Shown: positions 1 through 7,389 of the stretch, in pieces | How the letters are laid out: each line of letters starts with the position of its first letter | How positions within the stretch are numbered: position 1 is the stretch's first letter | Source of the DNA: Cellvibrionaceae bacterium | Lineage (GTDB): Bacteria; Pseudomonadota; Gammaproteobacteria; Pseudomonadales; Cellvibrionaceae | Length of the DNA stretch: 17,751 nucleotides | Reading direction: 5' to 3' | Assembly (NCBI GenBank): GCA_027012915.1 | Contig: JALUYN010000152.1 | Coordinates: forward strand, 1 to 17,751 | Position numbers and translations under genes: made by a program | Notes under the pieces: generated by a model | What the model was told of the DNA's origin: nothing | Database searches by the model: none | Seen by the model: only the letters and a program-made list of their open reading frames with translations

Positions 1-10
1 GACACAACAT
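1..10 (+). repeat. Left copy of GACACAACAT direct repeat
   Basis: The first ten bases of the window are identical to positions 17690-17699, in the same orientation. Any extension of the match leftward lies outside the window. The following bases differ (AGCT here, TGGG at the right copy). It could be a boundary repeat of the island, a fragment of insertion-element end, or coincidence. Confidence 0.3.
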
Positions 11-181
11 AGCTTTACCGGGGCCGACCGGTCCGTCACCGCAACTCTTTGACTTCATTCACTTCGCCCAAAAACTTCACCAAAATCCGGGGCGCGAAGT
101 GCGGAACTTCTGAGCTCCTCGACAAGGTCCGCCCGCGCAAAGAACGGTTACACAAGTGCGCCACTGTCGAAAAGCAAGAAG
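1..181. other. Left-edge stretch with no assignable gene
   Basis: Short open frames exist on both strands here, but none has a convincing ribosome-binding site, a recognisable protein motif or a natural full length. The first ten bases (GACACAACAT) recur at 17690-17699. The minus-strand frame that stops at 36-38 and the plus-strand frame from 49 are equally plausible as chance reading frames. The stretch could be the leader of the downstream genes or the remnant of a neighbouring gene cut by the window edge. I see no clean sigma-70 promoter in it. Confidence 0.4.
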
Positions 182-316
182 ATGAGCAATGCGTTGACCG
201 GAGGAGCCGTCGGCGCGCTTGCGACACTTCTCGTTCCGCCACACCTGCGAGTGGCGGCCGCCGTATTTGGTGCGGTTATGGGGGCCGTGATTGGCCATGA
301 AGTCGAACCGGATTAG
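182..316 (+). CDS. Possible small glycine-zipper membrane peptide (44 aa)
   Basis: An ATG at 182 opens a 44-codon frame ending at TAG 314-316. The product is almost entirely small and hydrophobic residues. It can be read as two short membrane segments, about residues 5-18 and 24-38, joined by a Pro-Pro-His-Leu-Arg turn, with an acidic tail (HEVEPD). The second segment carries a glycine zipper, G30-x3-G34-x3-G38, a pattern known from tightly packed transmembrane helices and some pore-forming peptides. The frame overlaps the start of the next membrane-protein gene by 20 bases, which suggests translational coupling. Against it: the purine-rich AAGCAAGAAG runs directly into the ATG without normal spacing, and no better start lies upstream in frame. 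Function unknown. It is seen only as sequence and could still be a chance frame. Confidence 0.35.
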   Translation: MSNALTGGAVGALATLLVPPHLRVAAAVFGAVMGAVIGHEVEPD

Positions 317-965
317 GGCAGTCGGTACTGTGGCTCGTAGCGACAGATATTTGAAATCAGAAAACCAGATCTGGTTGTTCGGTTTTCTTGTCGTCAACTT
401 GGCGGCATTCGCAGTCGTGACCTACATAGGCCTGGATGGAGTGCCCGGTGCCATTCAGTGGGTCCAGTCAAACTGGGAGAGTTTGAGTGCGGTTGGCCTC
501 GGGGTGGTTGTGACGACGGTTGTCAGTAACCTGATAAGCCCGCGGTTGAAGGCCGTTCTTGTGTTTTGGCAATGGCCGAATCCTTTGCCCGGCCATCGTG
601 CTTTTTCGCGATATCTGAGCAAGGATCCACGCATTGATCCGCACAGGTTGCAAGATAAAGTCGGTGACTTTCCAAGTGATCCGTCGGAACAAAATCGTTT
701 GTGGTATCGAATCTACCGGGCACATGAAAGTGAACCCAGTGTCATGGGTGCACATAAGGACTTTCTTCTGACCAGAGATATAACGTGGTTATCGTTTGCC
801 ATGTTTGTACTGTTTGGTCTGGGATCAGTTTTCATCGGGGAAACGACATTACAGACTGTCTGGTATCCCGCAATCCTGGTTTCTCAATATGTGGTGGCTG
901 CTATAGCGGCGAGAAGGAGCGGGGTCAGGTTTGTATTGAATGTCCTTGCGGTTGAAGCCTCGTAA
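297..965 (+). CDS. Four-helix integral membrane protein of unknown function
   Basis: This 222-residue protein (numbered from the ATG at 297) has four hydrophobic segments, at about residues 25-44, 61-80, 163-181 and 188-205. The middle two are separated by a soluble loop of about 80 residues that probably faces the cytoplasm. The loop has a conserved-looking pattern: PGHRAFSRYLSKDPRID, then DPSEQNRLWYRIY, then AHKDFLLTRD. I recall similar loops in unnamed membrane proteins of defence islands, but I know no function. The ATG at 297 is preferred to the in-frame TTG at 291; a G-run at 280-284 could serve either. The gene overlaps the possible 44-residue peptide and lies 60 bases upstream of the DUF6361 gene, on the same strand. 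It may anchor or regulate the downstream DNA-processing proteins at the membrane, or be an unrelated passenger. That role is inference. Confidence 0.75.
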   Translation: MKSNRIRAVGTVARSDRYLKSENQIWLFGFLVVNLAAFAVVTYIGLDGVPGAIQWVQSNWESLSAVGLGVVVTTVVSNLISPRLKAVLVFWQWPNPLPGHRAFSRYLSKDPRIDPHRLQDKVGDFPSDPSEQNRLWYRIYRAHESEPSVMGAHKDFLLTRDITWLSFAMFVLFGLGSVFIGETTLQTVWYPAILVSQYVVAAIAARRSGVRFVLNVLAVEAS

Positions 966-1025
966 CCGGAGATGACCCTAATTATGGACATCCATGAACT
1001 AAGCGGTAATTTGGAGAAGGAATAG

Positions 1026-2279
1026 ATGGCATCCACCTTTGCCTGGCTCGATCATTCAGAAAGCGACCGTCGTAAAGCTCTCGATGTCGTTGATCTGTTC
1101 CGTGAACAAGACACGCGGGATGAGCTTGGCATTGGAACAGTCAGAGACGCGCTTGCAGATTCCTTGTTTCCAGGAATCAGCACGATCCAGACACGGGCCA
1201 AGTACCTGTTGTTCATTCCATGGATATATCAGGCTCTTGAGGCCGGCAGGACAAAATCGAGTGATGTGGCCAGGCTGGCGCGCCGGCATGAAATTGATCT
1301 TATCTACCAGCTACTCAAGTCGGACGATACGGACGGCGTAATCGGTAAAGATGCCAAAGCCGGTTTGCAAAGACTACCGAGTTCGGTGTACTGGGCGGGT
1401 CTCGGTGTTTTTGGTATTCGCCGATACCAGGGCTCGCTGGATCAATATCATCGGTCGCTTGATGGATTCTACCTGGGTCGACGTCAGGTCCATGCCTCTG
1501 CCGAAGATGGGATCGTCGAGCTTTTCAAGCCACAGACCAACTGGCACGAGGGTCTGCCGGCAGCGCCGGATGGATTTCCTGAAGGAGCCTCTCTTCAACT
1601 GCGAGAAGAGGAGGCTGAGTATCTGCACCAGCAGATAATGACAAATGTTCCAGGTACCCTGATCGCATTTCTGGTCGACCAGGGGGAGTGGTGGGATGCG
1701 GTTAGCTTTCCCTGGCACCATCCACAAGTTGGTGAATGCGCAAGCCATGTGAAGGCGCAGCTGCACCATGCAGAACTCTTCTCGCTGATTATGCTCGGGG
1801 CGGCTTTACTTTATAACCTGATGCTGGCCGAAAAGCGGGCGTCGAGCGGTAATGATGGTGCTGACTCACAAGAGGGCCTTGTTGGTCATTATCGAAATGC
1901 ACTGGACGATTGGTATGGAGAGGTCGAAGACAAACGCCGAACATTAGATCGGTGGGTTGAGTCCCGCTCTGATTTCTGGGAAGTCATTCATCGTGCAAAT
2001 CCGCGTATTCCGATTCCAACTGTCCATTTCATAAATACCTGGACAGATATCGCACTTGGTGCAGATGGCATCGATACCCTCATCGGTGCTCGTGCCGCGA
2101 GAGACCTCATTCACCATCGAGAGCGTCGACTGAAACGAGCACTGGCCCGCCTTGATAACCCCAGGGCGCTCGAGATGTGGAGTGGTGCGGCCGGTACACA
2201 GCAACTCACCTACCGCTGGCAGCAGGTTCAGACCATTGTGCAGGATATCCTTCGTGGTCTGGGAAGGGGGCAGGGATAG
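1026..2279 (+). CDS. DUF6361 family protein
   Basis: The 417-residue product matches the DUF6361 family as I remember it. The N-terminus begins ASTFAWLDHSESDRRKALDV, followed by a DELGIGTVRDA block and the hallmark STIQTRAKYLLFIPWIY (residues about 57-73). Its length is normal for the family. No catalytic motif, membrane segment or signal peptide is apparent; the C-terminal third is rich in charged helices (DLIHHRERRLKRALARLD). A strong GGAGAAGG at 1013-1020 precedes the ATG. The stop codon shares a base with the GTG start of the PLD gene (ATAGTG), so the two are translationally coupled. Members of this family typically sit beside a PLD-like protein and a large helicase, as here, which suggests a structural or recognition subunit of that complex. 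The biochemical role is not known to me. Confidence 0.9.
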   Translation: MASTFAWLDHSESDRRKALDVVDLFREQDTRDELGIGTVRDALADSLFPGISTIQTRAKYLLFIPWIYQALEAGRTKSSDVARLARRHEIDLIYQLLKSDDTDGVIGKDAKAGLQRLPSSVYWAGLGVFGIRRYQGSLDQYHRSLDGFYLGRRQVHASAEDGIVELFKPQTNWHEGLPAAPDGFPEGASLQLREEEAEYLHQQIMTNVPGTLIAFLVDQGEWWDAVSFPWHHPQVGECASHVKAQLHHAELFSLIMLGAALLYNLMLAEKRASSGNDGADSQEGLVGHYRNALDDWYGEVEDKRRTLDRWVESRSDFWEVIHRANPRIPIPTVHFINTWTDIALGADGIDTLIGARAARDLIHHRERRLKRALARLDNPRALEMWSGAAGTQQLTYRWQQVQTIVQDILRGLGRGQG

Positions 2280-4126
2280 TGCTGGCACCAAAGGATCGTA
2301 CTCTGCTGCTTGAATCACTCCGACCGCCGCCGGGATTCCACCTGGATGCCGCAGTATCGACGACTTACTCCCTGGACCTTATGGCGCTATTGGTTGCGCC
2401 ACTTGCATTTACCTTCTTTGACTGGGAAGGAGACAATGGTCAACCGACCAATGATCCGAATGCCCTGCTGGAAGCGTTGCGCCGTCATGTAGATCGCATC
2501 CATGTGTTTTGCCAGGCAGGCCAGATCGCTGTGCCAAAGACCTATCGACTGCTCTTTGGTTACCTGGAATCAAGTGTTCATGAGGTGAGGGCGGTCAGGG
2601 ATGGAGGCGTGTTTCACCCGAAAGTGTGGATCGTACGCTACGTAGCCGATGGCGAACCAGCGCAGTATCGCCTGCTCTGTGCCTCCCGTAATCTCACTTT
2701 TGATCGTTCCTGGGACACCCTGCTTGTACTGGATGGGGTAGTAGGCAAGGAGTCGACAAAGAAAAATGAACCACTCTCACGGTTCATCCGTTCGCTGCAG
2801 GAGATGGCTGTACAGGAGCTAACGGATAATACAAAAAATACGTTGGAGGAGCTGGCCAGAGAGCTTGACGCTGTAGAGTTCCAATTGCCGGAGCATATTG
2901 AAAATATTGAATTCTGGCCGATCGGCTTGCCTGGTGAACAAGATGTGTGGCCGTTCCCGGATAGTGCAGACCGGGGCCTCGTGATCGCACCGTTTGTCGC
3001 GGAAGGCACCCTCAGTCGGCTGAATATCTCCGGTGATCAGACGCTTGTTTCACGCGTCGACGAGTTGGAAGCGATTGATCCCGACCAAATAGGCGACTAC
3101 GAGATTTTCGCTTTGAGTGAAGGGGCAGACATAGAGCAGGAAGAAGGTGCCGAACCGGATGATGGGTCGGACACCGGAAGCCTGCTTTCCGGCTTGCATG
3201 CCAAGTTGTTTGCTTTTGACGATTCGGGAATAGGCCGGGTGTGGACCGGCTCAGCGAATGCTACGAACGCTGCGTTTCACCAGAATGTTGAGTTTCTCGT
3301 GGAGATGCAAGGACAAAGCAAGCACATGGGGGTAGAAGCGATTCTCTGCCCTCAACAGAAAGGTATCAGTGTACTACGTGACCTTCTGGAGCCGTTTTCG
3401 CCAGGCGAAGAAGGTGGGGCGGACTCGGCTCAGCAGGTTCTGGAGAATTTACTCCAGCGTCTTCGCCGTTTTGTCGTTGACCTGGAATTAGTGGTGCATG
3501 CTGAAAAGTCCGAAGAGAATCTATTCGACCTCAGGCTGTCTTCAACAAAAGCCCCGGTTCTTCCAGATGCAGAATTCGACCTGCAATGTTGGCCACTGAC
3601 GCTCAGGCAGGAGGCGAGCGCGCAGCGCCTGATATCGGATGGAGGCTGGTCGTCCTCGTTCTCGTCAGTATCGTTTGAGGGGCTGACGACCTTTTTCGCT
3701 TTCGAGGGACGGATCTCCGTCGATGGTAGGTCAGGCGTTTGCCGGTTCGTACTGAATCTCCCTTCACAGGGATTCCCGGAAAACCGACGTCAGCGACTAC
3801 TGCGCTATATGCTGAAGGATCAGCAGCAATTGATGCGCTACCTGTTTCTGCTGCTTGGAGAAGAAGGGGCGCTATCGCTTTCTGAAATCTCCGGTTCCTC
3901 ACGGTATGCAGGAACAGGGAACGGAGGGTTTCATGCGGATATTCCGATGTTAGAGGCGCTTGTTAAGGCACTGGAACGTGCCCCGGACAAGATTGACCAA
4001 GTTGCCCATCTAGTGACCGACCTGCAGAACACCGAGGAAGGGAGAGCGCTTCTCCCGCAAGAGTTCGAGCAGATCTGGCATCCCTTGTGGGAAGCGCGAG
4101 AGGAGTTAACAAGACGTGGGAGCTAG
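2279..4126 (+). CDS. Phospholipase D-fold (HKD) putative nuclease
   Basis: The product is 615 residues from GTG 2279. An in-frame upstream start at 2177 lies deep inside the DUF6361 gene and is rejected, because the family-like N-terminus (LAPKDRTLLLESLRPPPGF) begins at 2279, just after purine runs at 2262-2275. Two PLD half-sites are visible. The first is H113-P-K115 followed by CASRNLTFDRSWD (134-146). The second is H307-A-K309 followed by GSANATNAAFHQNVE (324-338). In this fold two HxK motifs form one active site that breaks phosphodiester bonds through a histidine intermediate; in defence genes such proteins are usually thought to act as nucleases. An acidic loop (about 286-298) sits just before the second half-site. 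The C-terminal 270 residues are unassigned. The gene overlaps the following helicase by 11 bases, implying a joint complex, comparable with PLD-helicase pairs in DISARM (DrmC) and Dpd (DpdK). Confidence 0.9.
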   Translation: MLAPKDRTLLLESLRPPPGFHLDAAVSTTYSLDLMALLVAPLAFTFFDWEGDNGQPTNDPNALLEALRRHVDRIHVFCQAGQIAVPKTYRLLFGYLESSVHEVRAVRDGGVFHPKVWIVRYVADGEPAQYRLLCASRNLTFDRSWDTLLVLDGVVGKESTKKNEPLSRFIRSLQEMAVQELTDNTKNTLEELARELDAVEFQLPEHIENIEFWPIGLPGEQDVWPFPDSADRGLVIAPFVAEGTLSRLNISGDQTLVSRVDELEAIDPDQIGDYEIFALSEGADIEQEEGAEPDDGSDTGSLLSGLHAKLFAFDDSGIGRVWTGSANATNAAFHQNVEFLVEMQGQSKHMGVEAILCPQQKGISVLRDLLEPFSPGEEGGADSAQQVLENLLQRLRRFVVDLELVVHAEKSEENLFDLRLSSTKAPVLPDAEFDLQCWPLTLRQEASAQRLISDGGWSSSFSSVSFEGLTTFFAFEGRISVDGRSGVCRFVLNLPSQGFPENRRQRLLRYMLKDQQQLMRYLFLLLGEEGALSLSEISGSSRYAGTGNGGFHADIPMLEALVKALERAPDKIDQVAHLVTDLQNTEEGRALLPQEFEQIWHPLWEAREELTRRGS

Positions 4127-7100
4127 GGACAGCGAACTGCCGAATCTCGGCGAGATTGACCGCGGCTTGAAAGATTTTCAGCGGCGCACAGCGGCTGCGG
4201 TATTTCACAGGCTATATGAGCAGGCACGTTCTACGCACCGGTTTCTCGTCGCGGATGAGGTGGGGCTTGGCAAGACACTGATTGCCCGGTCTGTTATCGC
4301 ACGCACACTGCATCATTTGTGGGATCGGGTCGATCGCATCGATATTGTGTATATCTGCTCCAATGCGGATATTGCGCGGCAGAATATCAAGCGGTTGAAC
4401 GTGCTGGGCGATGAAGGCAAGACGCTACCAACGCGCATTACGTTATTGCCCATCATGCTACGCGATCTGAATAAGAATCGAATTAATTTCATTTCATTTA
4501 CGCCGGGCACCTCTTTCGATCTAAAAAGTAATCTCGGCGTAGCCACCGAACGGATGCTGCTCTATTGGTTGCTGAAGGACATTTGGCATTTTTCCGGATC
4601 CGCTCCCATGAATGTATTCCAGGGAACGTCGGGAACCAAGCGATTCAGACAGCAATTAAAATACTTCCCTGACAACAATCAGATCGATCGCACACTTGCA
4701 AAGGAGTTTCGTAAAACAGTACGAGAGCATGTGCGAGAGGAGAAGGACAAGGGTGAGTGGACATTGCGTGAGCGATTCGACTGGCTTTGTCAGGAGTATC
4801 GGCGTTCAGATTCAAGGATTACGCGCGAAGCTAGGACTGAGCGGTCTGCCTTTGTCGGAAAACTGCGCAATTTGCTCGCAGAGACCTGCGTCAGAATGCT
4901 GGAACCCGACCTGGTTATTCTTGATGAATTCCAGCGTTTTAAGCACCTTCTTAGCGGGGAGGATGATGCGAGTGTGCTGGCGCGTAAATTATTCGAATAC
5001 TCCGATGATTTGACTGCGGTGCGCGTGCTCTTGCTCTCGGCCACGCCTTACAAGATGTACACGCTGTCAGACGAGAGTGATGATGAAGATCACTATCGTG
5101 ATTTCATTGACACGCTGGGCTTCCTGTTTCGCGATAAGCAGAAAGTGGAGAAATTTGCGGACTTACTTCGGGAGTACCGCTATGAATTACTCCGATTCAA
5201 TGACCAGTCCCCTGATCAGCTTGAAAGCATAAAGTCGAATATCCAGAAATCCCTACGTCGCGTTATGGCCCGCACCGAGCGGTTAGCAGTGACTGATGAT
5301 CGTGCAGGTATGCTCACCCAGGTGGAGCCAAAGGATGTAGAGCTGTTGGCGACCGACATCCTGGCATACGTGGAATTACAGTCGATTGCGCGTGAGTTGG
5401 ATATGCCGAATACGATCGAATACTGGAAGTCATCATCGTATCTTCTTAATTTCATGGAAGACTACAAACTGAAGCGCACATTCCATGATGCGCTGGATGG
5501 TGAGGGGAAGGCGGAAGTTATTACGCGGGCACTGTCCAAAGTACAGCTTCTGTTGCTTTCCTGGGATGACATTGAAGCTTACGAAGCGCTGGATCCGCGC
5601 AACGCACGCCTCCGAGGTCTTATTAAGCAGGTGATCGACACAAAGATGTGGCAGTTGCTTTGGCTGCCCCCGTCTTTGCCCTATTACGAATTGGACGGGC
5701 CATTCAGCAATCATACCCATGCGCAGATCACCAAGCGGCTGATATTTTCAAGCTGGCGCGTTGTGCCCAAAGTTGTTTCGACCATTCTCAGCTACGAAGC
5801 GGAGCGTCAAGCGGTCAAATTGTTCGAGCCAGCCGCCCTGAATACAGAGGACGAGCGAGAACGAAGAGGTCATACGCTGCTCTTGCGTATTGCAGTGTCT
5901 AATGACCGGCCAACAGGCATGCCGGTGCTGGCCCTGATGTATCCATCAATCTCGTTGGCTCGCCGCTATGACCCACTGAGTCTGGCAAGGAAGCATGGCA
6001 ATGGTGAGCCGCCTACATTGAAACAGTTGCAGGGAATTATCTGGGAGGATATTTCGAAAGGACTCGAGGCGCTTGCAATGCCGACGGACGAAACACGTGT
6101 CGACGAACAATGGTATTGGGCGGCGCCAATTCTTCTGGATAGACACCACTATCCCAAGGCAACACAGGAATGGTTTGGGCAATCTGATCTTGAAGGGCAG
6201 TGGGCGGGAGAAGGTAGTAGTGGAGAGGATGCCTGGTATGAGCACGTCGATCGTGCCCGGCAGTTGCTCAACGGTGAGCTGACCTTAGGCCGGCCGCCGG
6301 ATGATCTGGCAGAGGTGCTTACTTTGTTTGCCTTGGGCGGGCCTGGCGTGTGTGCACTACGCGCTTTGGATCGTTTTACAGGCCCGACACTGGCAAGTCA
6401 TATGGGTGCAAGAAATGCGGCAGGAAGGATTGGCTGGGCATTTCGAAGTCTTTACAACCGGGTCGAAGTCACTGCGCTCTTGCGTGGATTGAAGCAGACA
6501 GATCCCTACTGGCGAAGGGTACTTGAATATGGTGCTGAAGGCTGTTTGCAGTCTGTGCTGGATGAATATGTACACATCCTCAAAGATTCACTCGGCCTCG
6601 TTGGCGAAGAGCCGGAGGAGATGGTTGAGGATATTGCCGAAGCAATACAAACCGCGCTCACGGTCCGTGCAGCTGCACTGGCTGTGGACGATATTCGAGC
6701 GGGAAATGGCGGCGTAACGGTACAGACGCATCGACTCCCGTCGCGCTTCGCCATGCCTTTTGGTCAGGGGCGGGATGAGGAGAGTGGCGACACAGCTGCG
6801 TCACGTGCGCAGAAGGTGCGTGAGGCATTCAATTCACCTTTCTGGCCCTTCGTTGTTACCTCGACCTCTATTGGCCAGGAAGGACTCGATTTTCACTGGT
6901 ACTGCCATGCCATCGTGCATTGGAATTTACCCGCCAATCCCGTGGACCTGGAGCAACGTGAAGGCCGCGTGCATCGCTATAAGGGACATGCGGTACGAAA
7001 AAACATTGCGAGCCAGTATGGACACCATGCCATGAGATCGCGTGACAAAGATCCGTGGTTTGCGATGCTGGACGAAGGCAGGAAGGACCGGCAGAAAGGG

Positions 7101-7349
7101 GAAAATGACCTTGTGCCTTACTGGATTTACCCGATCGAGGGTGGGGCGCGTATCGAAAGATATGTGCCATCACTTCCACTGACGCGAGACAGACAGCTTA
7201 TCGACGCGTTGCGTCGGTCATTGGCGGTTTACAGGTTGGTATTTGGTCAGCCAAGGCAGGATGACCTGGTCGAGTACCTGATAAAGCATGTCCCGAAGGA
7301 AAGGCTGGACGAACTGGTCGGACGCCTGAAAATTAATTTGAGTCCATAG
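4116..7349 (+). CDS. Large SNF2-like superfamily 2 helicase with a long insertion
   Basis: This 1077-residue ATPase has a Q-motif-like KDFQRRTAAAVF (19-30), Walker A DEVGLGKT (47-54), Walker B DEFQ (270-273), motif III LLSATPYK (306-313), motif IV KRLIFSSW (540-547), motif V GQEGLDF (920-926) and motif VI QREGRVHR (947-954). All core ATPase residues expected of an SNF2/RapA-type DNA translocase are present. About 340 residues separate motif IV from the strand leading into motif V, far more than in an ordinary second RecA domain, so an accessory domain is inserted there. The GTG start at 4116 has AGGAG at 4101-4105 and lies inside the end of the PLD gene, so the two are coupled. A role as the DNA-translocating motor of the DUF6361-PLD module is inferred. 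No nuclease or methyltransferase motif is visible in this protein. Confidence 0.9.
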   Translation: MGARDSELPNLGEIDRGLKDFQRRTAAAVFHRLYEQARSTHRFLVADEVGLGKTLIARSVIARTLHHLWDRVDRIDIVYICSNADIARQNIKRLNVLGDEGKTLPTRITLLPIMLRDLNKNRINFISFTPGTSFDLKSNLGVATERMLLYWLLKDIWHFSGSAPMNVFQGTSGTKRFRQQLKYFPDNNQIDRTLAKEFRKTVREHVREEKDKGEWTLRERFDWLCQEYRRSDSRITREARTERSAFVGKLRNLLAETCVRMLEPDLVILDEFQRFKHLLSGEDDASVLARKLFEYSDDLTAVRVLLLSATPYKMYTLSDESDDEDHYRDFIDTLGFLFRDKQKVEKFADLLREYRYELLRFNDQSPDQLESIKSNIQKSLRRVMARTERLAVTDDRAGMLTQVEPKDVELLATDILAYVELQSIARELDMPNTIEYWKSSSYLLNFMEDYKLKRTFHDALDGEGKAEVITRALSKVQLLLLSWDDIEAYEALDPRNARLRGLIKQVIDTKMWQLLWLPPSLPYYELDGPFSNHTHAQITKRLIFSSWRVVPKVVSTILSYEAERQAVKLFEPAALNTEDERERRGHTLLLRIAVSNDRPTGMPVLALMYPSISLARRYDPLSLARKHGNGEPPTLKQLQGIIWEDISKGLEALAMPTDETRVDEQWYWAAPILLDRHHYPKATQEWFGQSDLEGQWAGEGSSGEDAWYEHVDRARQLLNGELTLGRPPDDLAEVLTLFALGGPGVCALRALDRFTGPTLASHMGARNAAGRIGWAFRSLYNRVEVTALLRGLKQTDPYWRRVLEYGAEGCLQSVLDEYVHILKDSLGLVGEEPEEMVEDIAEAIQTALTVRAAALAVDDIRAGNGGVTVQTHRLPSRFAMPFGQGRDEESGDTAASRAQKVREAFNSPFWPFVVTSTSIGQEGLDFHWYCHAIVHWNLPANPVDLEQREGRVHRYKGHAVRKNIASQYGHHAMRSRDKDPWFAMLDEGRKDRQKGENDLVPYWIYPIEGGARIERYVPSLPLTRDRQLIDALRRSLAVYRLVFGQPRQDDLVEYLIKHVPKERLDELVGRLKINLSP

Positions 7350-7389
7350 GTTGAGAAATGCTCGGAATACATAGATACAGGAGAATCAT

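Noticed and set aside
36..242. Minus-strand frame ending EVNEVKELR and plus-strand frame from 49
   Set aside because: Both look partly protein-like, but they overlap each other and have no recognisable family or start signal. Neither can be preferred.
984..995. ATGGA-CA-TCCAT inverted repeat between the membrane-protein and DUF6361 genes
   Set aside because: Five-base arms are expected by chance at this length, and no promoter elements surround it.
2177..2278. Upstream in-frame ATG extension of the PLD-fold protein
   Set aside because: It would overlap 103 bases of the DUF6361 gene. The GTG at 2279 has good purine-rich sequence upstream and restores the expected N-terminus.
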